This document shows, piece by piece, positions 15,856 through 23,492 of a stretch of DNA of 38,274 nt. This stretch comes from CAZIQY01 sp964541605. GTDB taxonomy: Bacteria; Desulfobacterota; Syntrophia; Syntrophales; UBA2185. The notes below the pieces were generated by a model. The model did not search any database. It was not told the DNA's origin and was given only the letters and a program-made list of their open reading frames with translations. A program made the translations under genes and the position numbers. The stretch covers positions 1 to 38,274 of the forward strand of contig CAZIQY010000024.1 of assembly GCA_964541605.1 (NCBI GenBank), given 5' to 3'. Positions within the stretch are counted from its first letter, which is position 1. Every line of letters begins with the position of its first letter.

Positions 15856-17034
15856 ATGCCGGATAGAATGATAATAAATGAACGTGAAAACAATCTTTTC
15901 CGGGTGATAGCGCGGCAGACGCTGGCCCACGACGATGAGTTATGGCTTGAAGAAAATATTCGGGAAGATCTGAATTGGCCCTCTGTGGCGCAAAGAGCTT
16001 TCAATGAAGGTCTGGCACCGCTTCTTTATTATCACTTTCGCAATCTGAATCTCCTTGAAACAATTCCGGAAAACACGAAAATATTGCTCGCCCGGGTATA
16101 TGCAGAAACAATGCTGATAAACAAACATCTTTTGAAGAAAATGGATGAACTGGAAAAAGAACTGGAAAAACAGCACATACGGGTTATCGTTCTTAAGGGA
16201 GCCGCGCTTCTGAAAACAGTCTATCGCGACGTTGCTTTGCGTCCGATGGAAGATATCGACCTGATGATTCGGCATGAGGATCTGAACGCATTGGAAAACG
16301 TTTTAGAGACGATGGGTTTTGTTCGGCATCGGCTTTATCATGATTCTTTTAAGAAAGGAATTCTTTCGATCGATATCCATTCGGATTTTCTTTCTTCTCA
16401 CAGGATCCGGAGCCGTCAGGCAATTCTGGACATTAGCTCGGAAGATGTATGGAGCAACTCGATTCCAATCAACGGAAGCAGCTCTTTATGTCGGCTACCT
16501 CTAAACGTCAATTTGATTGCCCTTTCGTTTCATTTGCTGAAGCATCGGTATGACCGGCTCATATGGTTTGTCGATATTGCTGAAAGTATAAAGGCATATC
16601 AATCCGTGTTAGACTGGCAAGACCTGATAGCATATTCGCAGCACGTCCGTGCCGACAGGCTTTTGCTTTATACCCTGTTGTTGACGAGGCGCCTCCTTGG
16701 ATTTAGAGTACCAGATGAGATACTAACCGATATCGGGAAGGAGGAACTCTCGCCAATCGAGAAGTATATCCTGCGGCTGCGGTTAATGCATGTGCCCCTC
16801 GGAACGGCGATGGATTTGTTGTGGATGTTTCAGATTCGGGGGGCGATGGGAAAAGTCCGATTTATAAAAGAAAATATATTTCCCAGGCGTGAGGTCATGC
16901 ATCAGATTTTCCCGGAGACATCTCATCGCTTCGGTACGTTCTTTCGAAGAGCCATTCTAGTATCTTCGGAGGTTCTGTACGATTTTCTGATGTTATTCAG
17001 GGGAGTATTGCGGGGAGGCCTTCCCCCTCTATGA
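15856..17034 (+). CDS. Nucleotidyltransferase family protein (NTP_transf_5-like)
   Basis: The 392-residue protein contains the pattern VLKGAALLKTVYRDVALRPM then EDIDLMI: the KG at 114-115 and the D-x-D pair at Asp133 and Asp135 typical of the uncharacterised nucleotidyltransferase family PF14907. The rest is largely helical. Members of this family occur repeatedly in lasso-peptide and PqqD/HprK-type clusters; one relative is reported to add nucleotides to a peptide phosphate. That makes sense next to an HprK-like kinase, though here it is inference. The gene ends the plus-strand operon, 83 bases after the Tat protein, and converges with the minus-strand ATPase, leaving only 3 bases between stops. 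Confidence 0.78.
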   Translation: MPDRMIINERENNLFRVIARQTLAHDDELWLEENIREDLNWPSVAQRAFNEGLAPLLYYHFRNLNLLETIPENTKILLARVYAETMLINKHLLKKMDELEKELEKQHIRVIVLKGAALLKTVYRDVALRPMEDIDLMIRHEDLNALENVLETMGFVRHRLYHDSFKKGILSIDIHSDFLSSHRIRSRQAILDISSEDVWSNSIPINGSSSLCRLPLNVNLIALSFHLLKHRYDRLIWFVDIAESIKAYQSVLDWQDLIAYSQHVRADRLLLYTLLLTRRLLGFRVPDEILTDIGKEELSPIEKYILRLRLMHVPLGTAMDLLWMFQIRGAMGKVRFIKENIFPRREVMHQIFPETSHRFGTFFRRAILVSSEVLYDFLMLFRGVLRGGLPPL

Positions 17035-17037
17035 TCC

Positions 17038-17835
17038 TTATAACGAGTCTTTTATCACCTTCCTGACCGTATCCAAATCGACCGCCTTTCTCTTCATGCT
17101 GAAACTGATCAACAGGGAGAGATCGCAGACGTTGTTGATCTTTCTCGGGATCCCTTCGGAATAATGATAAATTTCTTCAATGGACTCGCTTGTGAATATG
17201 TCATTGTCAGGCAATCCGGCTTTTTGTATGCGGTAAGAAATATATTTTGCCGTTTCGTCAAAATTGAGGGGATTCAGGTGGTATCTGATGGCGATTCTCT
17301 GGTCGAGCTGCTTGTATTGCCGGATCATGTTCTTCAATTCGGGTTGTCCGATGATCACGAAGGTCATCAGGAATTGATCGTTCAGCTGGAAATTGAGAAG
17401 CAGACGGATTTCCTCAAATGAATCCGGGCGGATCAGCTGGGCTTCGTCGACAATCAACAGGGTGCTCTTGTTTTTCTTCATATTTTCAAGGAGTTTTTCA
17501 TTCAGGGAGGTGATGATATCCGTCTTGGAATTTGTTCGAAAACCGATGCCGAGCTGGTAAAGCATTTCTTTCAGGAAATCCAGAGGTTCGAGGGACGGAT
17601 TCGTGATCAGGCCGATCTCGAATTCTTTTTCGGGAAGATTCTGGATAAAAACCCTGCTGAGAAGCGTTTTCCCGCTCCCTATTTCTCCCGTCAGCAAAGC
17701 AGCGCCCTTTCTTCTGTTCACCGCGTAAAGCAACCTGACAAGGGCTTCCTTGTGCTCCTGGGAATAGTACATAAATTCGGGGTCCGGCACATTCTCGAAC
17801 GGATATTTTTTAAAACCCCAGTAGTCTAAATACAT
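17038..17835 (-). CDS. ExeA-like AAA ATPase (XrtA-associated ATPase type)
   Basis: I start at the ATG at 17835, giving 265 residues opening with MYLDYWGFKKYPFENVPDP, the standard ExeA-family N-terminus. A longer frame from 17877 would add 14 atypical residues inside the upstream gene. Walker A is GEIGSGKT (50-57) and Walker B LLIVDEAQ (126-133), followed by sensor and lid segments. Family members sit in type II secretion systems (ExeA) and in exosortase/polysaccharide (XrtA) loci. No peptidoglycan-binding domain is present, which fits the XrtA/polysaccharide type. The start overlaps the phosphatase gene by 10 bases. With the Wza/Wzc genes nearby it likely supports surface-polysaccharide assembly or secretion. 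Confidence 0.85.
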   Translation of the reverse strand: MYLDYWGFKKYPFENVPDPEFMYYSQEHKEALVRLLYAVNRRKGAALLTGEIGSGKTLLSRVFIQNLPEKEFEIGLITNPSLEPLDFLKEMLYQLGIGFRTNSKTDIITSLNEKLLENMKKNKSTLLIVDEAQLIRPDSFEEIRLLLNFQLNDQFLMTFVIIGQPELKNMIRQYKQLDQRIAIRYHLNPLNFDETAKYISYRIQKAGLPDNDIFTSESIEEIYHYSEGIPRKINNVCDLSLLISFSMKRKAVDLDTVRKVIKDSL

Positions 17836-18278
17836 TTTAGCAACCCGTCTATAGATAAATAGATTTCTGAAAAACAAAGCCTGTAATGATACATGGAAAG
17901 TTTGTAGGGATCCCTGATATCGCCGAATGCTTCACTGTAATCCCGGGAAAATGATTTCAGGAGGGATATTTTCCCCGCTGCATCGGGATATTGATCGGCA
18001 ATCATTTTTATGTGAATCTCCTCCGTGACAATAATCATGTCAGAATCGGAAACCATCTCTTCCGTCAACAACCGTGAATGATGATTCGTACCATCTATAC
18101 CGTGATCAGCCAGAACGGCTGCGGCAATCGGATCGGCCGGCATGCCGTCCATGTCAATAAGTCCTGCGGAGGAAACGCTCACATCCTTTCTGTTGATTGT
18201 TTCAAGTTTCCCCTTGAGTATCCTCTCCGCCATGAAACTCCGCACAATGTTGGCCATACAGACGAATAATATTTTCAT
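17826..18278 (-). CDS. Low-molecular-weight protein tyrosine phosphatase (Wzb-like)
   Basis: With the ATG at 18278 the protein has 150 residues and begins MKILFVCMANIVRS. The phosphate loop C-x5-R is Cys7 to Arg13, and the general acid is Asp123 in DIRDPY. The usual loop CxGNxCRS is altered to CMANIVRS (Gly to Ala, second Cys to Val), but catalytic residues stay. LMW-PTPs dephosphorylate the tyrosine cluster of Wzc-type kinases, and the window encodes such a kinase with a YYYYY cluster. The pairing is therefore likely even though the genes are 9 kb apart. A longer start at 18326 would overlap the upstream gene. It is part of a three-gene minus-strand unit. Confidence 0.82.
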   Translation of the reverse strand: MKILFVCMANIVRSFMAERILKGKLETINRKDVSVSSAGLIDMDGMPADPIAAAVLADHGIDGTNHHSRLLTEEMVSDSDMIIVTEEIHIKMIADQYPDAAGKISLLKSFSRDYSEAFGDIRDPYKLSMYHYRLCFSEIYLSIDGLLKCI

Positions 18279-18288
18279 GTTCAGCCCA

Positions 18289-19641
18289 TCAGCGCAAGAT
18301 TGCGAGAAGCAATCTCTTGTCATCAAGACTGATGCGCGTTAATTTTATTTCAACGGGTTTACTGCCTTCTTTTTCAGAAATAAGCTCGACATTAATCTGG
18401 TGAGCAATGCCTTTCCATGCCTGCTTCAATTCACTCATGAAAAGATCATGGCAGTTCTGATTCAAAAGCTCGGTGACGTTTCTTCCTATAAGTTTGTCTC
18501 TTGATTTTTCCGTAAATTCGAGCAATTTTTCAGTCACTCCCTCAATGTGACCTTCACTGTCCAGAATGAGGCCCATCTCCTCCTTGAACAGATTCTCCCT
18601 CAAGTCGTCCCTGCTTTCCTTCATCTTTGCATAGGCGAGCCCCAGTTGCATGTTTGCTTCTTCCAGTTCTTGATTCAGAGATGCTAATTTTTCCTCTGCC
18701 TTCATACGATCGCTGATTTCCTTTTCCAACGTCACATTGCGTTCCTTTATATCTTTTATGTGTTCCTCCACCTCCAGTTGCAGCATGGCGTTTTCGAGGG
18801 CAAAACTTATTTCACCCAGCATGATGGAGAGAGCCTGTTCATCATAGGTTTCAAATATCTGTCCGGAGTCTTTATTGGCAAGATTCAAGACGGCGGTTAC
18901 GGTATTCTTCACGAAAATCGGCATGCTTAGAAAAGAGGGGGCGCCGTATTTAGAATCGTTTGGCTTTAAAGTTCTCGCATCATTCTCGATATCCTCAATC
19001 AAAAGGGGTTTCTTTTCGGCAACCACCCATTTAGCGATGGAATCATCGATATCAATATAATGGCCTTTATAGATATCGTTATTCACGCCTTTAATGGCAA
19101 TAATACGAAATCGCTGCGCCGCCTCATCAACCATGAATACGGAACCGATATGTGCGTCGGTTACGATCATGGCCTTTTCCAGAAGCAATTCCAGGAGCTC
19201 TTCCATGTGAAGACTCTTTCTCGCAATCTCGGAGAGCTCTTTGATCGTCAGGAGTTCAAGCGCCCTTTTGCTTAATTTGCCTGTTGTTTGTTCCAGTTTT
19301 TGTATGAGCTGATTGAATGATGACGAGATATCGTGAAGTTCGGCAACATCTTTTTTGATGTCTACAGTGGTCATGGCGCCGGACTCCGCCTCTTTCATCA
19401 TTGAAGCGACGGACGATATTTTATCGAATATCTGGCGGACGATGATCATGCCTGTAAGAATGAGGACCGTCACAATGGCGAGGAGAATGATATGTGAAAA
19501 TTCCAGAGAATACCCGCCCTGATAGAAAATAAAGGCGACAATCAGGAAAGGCAGGGCAAAGATCAGAGACTCAATAATGATAAGTTTGTAACGAATACCT
19601 CGTTCTTCCGAATCAGAATCTTTAAGAAGAAATGGAACCAT
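18289..19641 (-). CDS. Membrane GAF-PAS sensor protein without output domain
   Basis: The 450 residues begin with two membrane spans (about 20-42 and 50-70) separated by a very short external loop. A HAMP-like linker and coiled coil (70-130) follow, then a GAF domain (about 135-290; SVFMVDEAAQRFRIIAIKG and FLSMPIF), a long coiled coil (290-345) and a PAS-like domain (about 350-450) with GLILDSEGHIEG. The protein stops where a histidine kinase, GGDEF or other transmitter would normally start, so it has no catalytic output of its own. It could regulate by protein contacts, perhaps with the phosphatase and ATPase encoded directly after it. The ligand is unknown. Confidence 0.75.
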   Translation of the reverse strand: MVPFLLKDSDSEERGIRYKLIIIESLIFALPFLIVAFIFYQGGYSLEFSHIILLAIVTVLILTGMIIVRQIFDKISSVASMMKEAESGAMTTVDIKKDVAELHDISSSFNQLIQKLEQTTGKLSKRALELLTIKELSEIARKSLHMEELLELLLEKAMIVTDAHIGSVFMVDEAAQRFRIIAIKGVNNDIYKGHYIDIDDSIAKWVVAEKKPLLIEDIENDARTLKPNDSKYGAPSFLSMPIFVKNTVTAVLNLANKDSGQIFETYDEQALSIMLGEISFALENAMLQLEVEEHIKDIKERNVTLEKEISDRMKAEEKLASLNQELEEANMQLGLAYAKMKESRDDLRENLFKEEMGLILDSEGHIEGVTEKLLEFTEKSRDKLIGRNVTELLNQNCHDLFMSELKQAWKGIAHQINVELISEKEGSKPVEIKLTRISLDDKRLLLAILR

Positions 19642-19723
19642 TGGAAACGCTCCTCCGGTATGATCGAATTCATTCAGGAAATCATGGGAATATAATTTTT
19701 ATGAACCCGCAAAAAGTAATTCT

Positions 19724-19793
19724 GTCATTTCGAGGAGCAAAGCGAGGAGAAATCTTTCATTGCTTCAAGATTATTCCCTATGGTCGAAATGAC
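19724..19793. repeat. 70-bp MITE-like inverted-repeat element
   Basis: The ends are perfect 10-base inverted repeats, GTCATTTCGA and TCGAAATGAC. Inside are further inward-facing matches (AATCTT near 19751 and AAGATT near 19767) and the string CCCTATGGTCG. No coding capacity. Sequences of this type recur in many deltaproteobacterial and related genomes; that statement is from memory. Confidence 0.75.
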
Positions 19794-19900
19794 ATGACGG
19801 GTGTTTTCCGGCTTCTAACTAAATCGCCATTTATTGCATAGTCGATATTCTCAAACAGGGAAAAAGTCAAGGAGGATTTTACGGAATATGGCAATATGAA

Positions 19901-19928
19901 TTGACTTTTAGGTCGCCTGTGCTATTTT
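19901..19928 (+). promoter_or_regulatory. Candidate sigma-70 promoter for pepA
   Basis: TTGACT (19901-19906), a 16-base spacer and TATTTT (19923-19928) precede the pepA start by about 55 bases, giving a leader of roughly 48 bases that ends in a strong ribosome site. Confidence 0.5.
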
Positions 19929-19982
19929 ACCCACCACGTAATCAGAGGGGTGTTCGTTCCCCTCACACCTCAGGAGAAGGAT

Positions 19983-21482
19983 ATGAAAATTCACGTCAGA
20001 AAAGAAAGTTTTTCACAGTTCACGGCCGAAGCGGTCGTTGTGACCCATTTTGAGGACATGGAATCACTTACAGGGGCCGCAAAACAGCTGGATGAAGAAT
20101 GCGGTGGAGCGATAAGAGGGGTCATTGAAAAGGGCGATTTCAGAGGCAAGCTCTTTCAAATATCTGTTCTGTATACAAAGGATGATTTCCCGGCGAAACG
20201 AATTATACTGACCGGTCTCGGCAAAAAAGAAGAATGCAGTTTAGAAAAATTGAGGGGCGCTTTTGCCCACGCCGTCCGACAGGTGAGGGCGTTAAACCTC
20301 GAAGAATGTGCCACGTCTCTTGATGTGGGTATGACGGATTGGCCGCTCGATCAGATCGCTCAAGCTGTTGTGGAGGGCGTATTCCTGGGTCTTTATCGGT
20401 TCACGACATTCAAGACGGTTGAAAAAGACAAGGATAAAGGATTGAAGCGATTCATCATTGTCGATGACAGGGTGGATGCACTCAGGACAATCAAATCCTC
20501 AGTGAATGCCGCTGAAATCACAGCTCGGGCGGTGTGTTTTGTCAGAGATATGGTTTCCATGCCCGGAAATGAAATGACTCCGACGGATATGGTCAATAAG
20601 GCGAAGGAAATTGCGGCGGGAAAGAATGTAAAATTAAAAGTTATCAATGTTGCCGGAATGAAGAAGCTTGGCATGAGTGCACTTCTTGGAGTGGCAAAAG
20701 GAAGTGCGGAGCCGGCAAAGTTCATCATTCTCGAGTATCATGGAGCGAAAATGACCGATCCGCCCATTGCCATTGTTGGAAAGGGATTGACATTTGACAG
20801 CGGAGGGATTTCCATCAAACCGGCGGATAAAATGGACGAAATGAAATCGGACATGGCAGGCGGAGCCGCGGTCATGGGTGCTATTAAGGCGGCATCTGAA
20901 TTGCGCCTGAAAGTCAATGTCGTCGCTATTATTCCGGCTACTGAAAATCTGCCCGGGGGGAGGGCATATAAACCCGGGGATATTCTTAAATCACTTTCCG
21001 GTCAGACAATTGAGGTTTTAAGCACCGATGCGGAAGGTCGACTGATTCTGGCAGACGCTCTGACCTATGCGGGCAGATATGCACCTGCTGCGATCATTGA
21101 CCTTGCAACACTCACCGGCGCCTGTGTCATCGCACTCGGCGAACATGTCATCGGAATGATGGGGAATGATAACCCGTTGAAACAAAAAATTCAACGTACT
21201 GCCGAGGCCACGGGCGAAAGAGTCTGGGAGCTTCCCCTCTGGGAAGACTATCATGAGTTGGTCAAAAGTGATGTAGCGGATTATAAAAATACCGGCGGGA
21301 GACCCGGGGGAGCTATTACAGCGGCTGTATTTTTGAGCAAGTTTGTAGGTAACATTCCGTGGGTGCATCTCGATATAGCAGGGCCGGCATGGCTAACGAA
21401 AGACAGACCTTACATTCCAAAGGGAGCTTCAGGGGCAGGCGTCCGACTCCTTGTTCATTTTTTAAAAAACTGGCGCCAATAA
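19983..21482 (+). CDS. pepA: Leucyl aminopeptidase (cytosol aminopeptidase, M17)
   Basis: The ATG at 19983, preceded by AGGAGAAGGAT, gives 499 residues; the frame is open 33 bases further but without a better site. The C-terminal catalytic domain shows the M17 metal-binding segments FDSGGISIKPADKMDEMKSD (Asp, Lys and Asp ligands) and STDAEGRLILADAL, the family signature with the bicarbonate-binding Arg. The enzyme removes N-terminal residues, preferably leucine, from peptides in the cytoplasm as a two-zinc (or Mn) hexamer. In E. coli it is also a DNA-binding protein; nothing here tests that. Two peptide-transporter ATPase genes follow by 17 bases, suggesting a peptide-utilisation unit. Confidence 0.95.
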   Translation: MKIHVRKESFSQFTAEAVVVTHFEDMESLTGAAKQLDEECGGAIRGVIEKGDFRGKLFQISVLYTKDDFPAKRIILTGLGKKEECSLEKLRGAFAHAVRQVRALNLEECATSLDVGMTDWPLDQIAQAVVEGVFLGLYRFTTFKTVEKDKDKGLKRFIIVDDRVDALRTIKSSVNAAEITARAVCFVRDMVSMPGNEMTPTDMVNKAKEIAAGKNVKLKVINVAGMKKLGMSALLGVAKGSAEPAKFIILEYHGAKMTDPPIAIVGKGLTFDSGGISIKPADKMDEMKSDMAGGAAVMGAIKAASELRLKVNVVAIIPATENLPGGRAYKPGDILKSLSGQTIEVLSTDAEGRLILADALTYAGRYAPAAIIDLATLTGACVIALGEHVIGMMGNDNPLKQKIQRTAEATGERVWELPLWEDYHELVKSDVADYKNTGGRPGGAITAAVFLSKFVGNIPWVHLDIAGPAWLTKDRPYIPKGASGAGVRLLVHFLKNWRQ

Positions 21483-21499
21483 ATCATCACTCGTGAACA

Positions 21500-22480
21500 A
21501 TGAAAACAGAGCACATTCTTGAAGTGAAGAACCTCAGCACCCATTTCCGGACGGAAGATGGGGTCATTAAGGCGGTTAATGAAGTTGATCTTTTCGTCCG
21601 CGAGGGGGAAACTCTCGGTATTGTAGGGGAATCTGGTTGCGGGAAAACGGTTCTTGCCCTGTCCGTCATGCGGCTCGTTCCCAGCCCACCAGGGAAAATC
21701 GTTTCAGGGAAGGTCTTGTTTGCCGGCATGGATCTCCTGAACCTCAGCGAAGATGAGATGCGAAGGATAAGGGGCAATGAAATATCGATGATTTTTCAAG
21801 AGCCCATGACCTCTCTTAACCCCGTTCTCCAGATCGGAGAGCAGATCGCTGAAGTCATCAGACTGCACCAGGGACTTTCCTCACAAGAAGCGCGGGACAG
21901 ATCCGTCGAAGTTTTGAGGCTTGTCGGGTTGCCGTCGCCTGAGAGCAGTATAAATCAGTATCCACACCAGATGAGCGGCGGCATGCGCCAGAGAGTCATG
22001 ATTGCCATAGCCATGTGCTGCAATCCGCGTCTAATGCTGGCGGACGAACCTACAACGGCCCTTGATGTGACCATTCAGGCCCAAATCATTGATCTGATCG
22101 GCAGGTTGAAGGAACAGGTGGGAACTGCTGTTGTTCTCATAACCCATGATCTTGGGGTCATTGCTGACGCCGCACAGAACGTTGCCGTCATGTATGCGGG
22201 CAGGATCGTTGAATACGGCGCGGTTTCAGATCTTTTTTCTACCCCTTTGCATCCCTATACAGTGGGACTGCTCGAATCAACCCCGAGAATCAATGACCGT
22301 TCGATTCAAGATGGATATCTGAAAACAATACCGGGTACTGTTCCGGACATGCATCATCTGCCGAAAGGGTGCAGCTTCCAGGATAGATGTTATCATGTCA
22401 TGGACCAATGCCGCGATCAAGAACCGGATTGGGTAGAGAAATCATTTGGTCGATATGTAAGATGTTGGATGCATTCGTAA
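21500..22480 (+). CDS. dppD: Oligo/dipeptide ABC transporter ATPase (DppD/OppD type)
   Basis: The 326-residue protein has Walker A GESGCGKT, the signature MSGGMRQRV, Walker B LMLADEPTTALD, and the H-loop ITHDLGVIAD. The C-terminal extension has cysteines in GCSFQDRCYHVMDQC, the oligopeptide-permease ATPase tail that binds an iron-sulfur cluster in some members. It would pair with the product of the next gene, 4 bases downstream, to power peptide uptake. No substrate-binding protein or permeases are in the window, so the partner subunits must be elsewhere. The family also includes nickel and glutathione importers, so the substrate is not certain. Confidence 0.9.
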   Translation: MKTEHILEVKNLSTHFRTEDGVIKAVNEVDLFVREGETLGIVGESGCGKTVLALSVMRLVPSPPGKIVSGKVLFAGMDLLNLSEDEMRRIRGNEISMIFQEPMTSLNPVLQIGEQIAEVIRLHQGLSSQEARDRSVEVLRLVGLPSPESSINQYPHQMSGGMRQRVMIAIAMCCNPRLMLADEPTTALDVTIQAQIIDLIGRLKEQVGTAVVLITHDLGVIADAAQNVAVMYAGRIVEYGAVSDLFSTPLHPYTVGLLESTPRINDRSIQDGYLKTIPGTVPDMHHLPKGCSFQDRCYHVMDQCRDQEPDWVEKSFGRYVRCWMHS

Positions 22481-22484
22481 AAAT

Positions 22485-23492
22485 ATGAAACCTGTCTTGC
22501 TGGACATTCAGAATCTTAGAAAGGACTTTTATATTAAACGGGGTTTTCTTTCGGGACGCACATCAGTGGTAAAGGCCGTAAATGGTGTCAATTTGAAAAT
22601 TTACGAGGGAGAAACACTGGGCCTTGTCGGTGAAAGCGGATGCGGCAAGTCGACTCTTGGACGTCTGATCATGCGGCTTGAGGATCCGACAGAAGGTAAA
22701 ATTCTTTTCCAGAACGAAGATATCCTTGGATATTCTGGCGAAAAATTGAAGAAATATCATAAAATGGTTCAGATTATCTTTCAGGATCCATATGCGTCTT
22801 TGAATCCGAGACGATCGGCAGCAAGTACCATTGGAGAGCCCATCCTGATTCATGAGGCCAAAACCCGGAAAGAGAGGGAAGGTCGGGTTACCGAGCTGAT
22901 GGAACTTGTTGGATTGGGCCCGGAACAGAAGAATCGATATCCCCATGAATTCAGCGGAGGGCAGAGACAACGGATCGGTATTGCCAGGTCCATTGTGCTC
23001 AATCCCAAGTTGATCATTGCCGATGAGCCGGTTTCGGCGCTTGATGTATCGATCCAGGCGCAGATATTGAATCTCATGAAAGACCTCCAGAAACAATATG
23101 GGCTGACATATCTGTTTATCACGCATGATCTCAGTGTGGTAAGACATATGAGCGACAGGATTGCCGTTATGTATCTTGGCAAGGTGGTTGAACTTGCGGG
23201 GAATCCCGATCTTTATGAGCGTCCCCTGCACCCCTATACCATGGCCCTTCTTTCAGCCATACCAGCGCCCGAACCGGGAAGGCGGAAGAATCGAATGGTA
23301 TTAAGCGGTGATCTGCCGACACCGGTCAATGTGCCTTCTGGATGCGCTTTTCATCCACGTTGCCCGTTCATGGTCGATATCTGTGATCAGGTTGAACCGG
23401 AATTGAAAGACAGGGGCGATGGTCATCTGGCGGCCTGTCATATGGAAGGATGCAAGATAAGATGCGTTAATGATGAAGGCGGATGGTACTAA
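22485..23492 (+). CDS. dppF: Oligo/dipeptide ABC transporter ATPase (DppF/OppF type)
   Basis: The 335-residue ATPase carries Walker A GESGCGKS, signature FSGGQRQRIGIARS, Walker B LIIADEPVSALDVS and the H-loop FITHDLSVVRH. The C-terminal tail shows the conserved GCAFHPRCPFMVDIC cysteine pattern of the OppD/F subfamily. It follows its partner by 4 bases, as in typical dppDF pairs, but permease genes are missing. Its 3' end runs 26 bases into the 3' end of the MATE gene on the other strand. The convergent overlap leaves no room for separate terminators, so each stop region must work in both directions or transcripts must overlap. Confidence 0.9.
   Translation: MKPVLLDIQNLRKDFYIKRGFLSGRTSVVKAVNGVNLKIYEGETLGLVGESGCGKSTLGRLIMRLEDPTEGKILFQNEDILGYSGEKLKKYHKMVQIIFQDPYASLNPRRSAASTIGEPILIHEAKTRKEREGRVTELMELVGLGPEQKNRYPHEFSGGQRQRIGIARSIVLNPKLIIADEPVSALDVSIQAQILNLMKDLQKQYGLTYLFITHDLSVVRHMSDRIAVMYLGKVVELAGNPDLYERPLHPYTMALLSAIPAPEPGRRKNRMVLSGDLPTPVNVPSGCAFHPRCPFMVDICDQVEPELKDRGDGHLAACHMEGCKIRCVNDEGGWY

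Larger units (their letters stand above)
19642..19982. other. Intergenic region between the sensor gene and pepA
   Basis: These 341 bases contain a 70-base inverted-repeat element (19724-19793), a promoter candidate for pepA (19901-19928) and the pepA ribosome site AGGAGAAGG just before 19983. Short frames here have no supporting features. Confidence 0.7.

Noticed and set aside
11646..17034. Ordinary lasso-peptide cluster
   Set aside because: No asparagine-synthetase-like cyclase or transglutaminase-like protease is encoded; two radical SAM genes are present instead.
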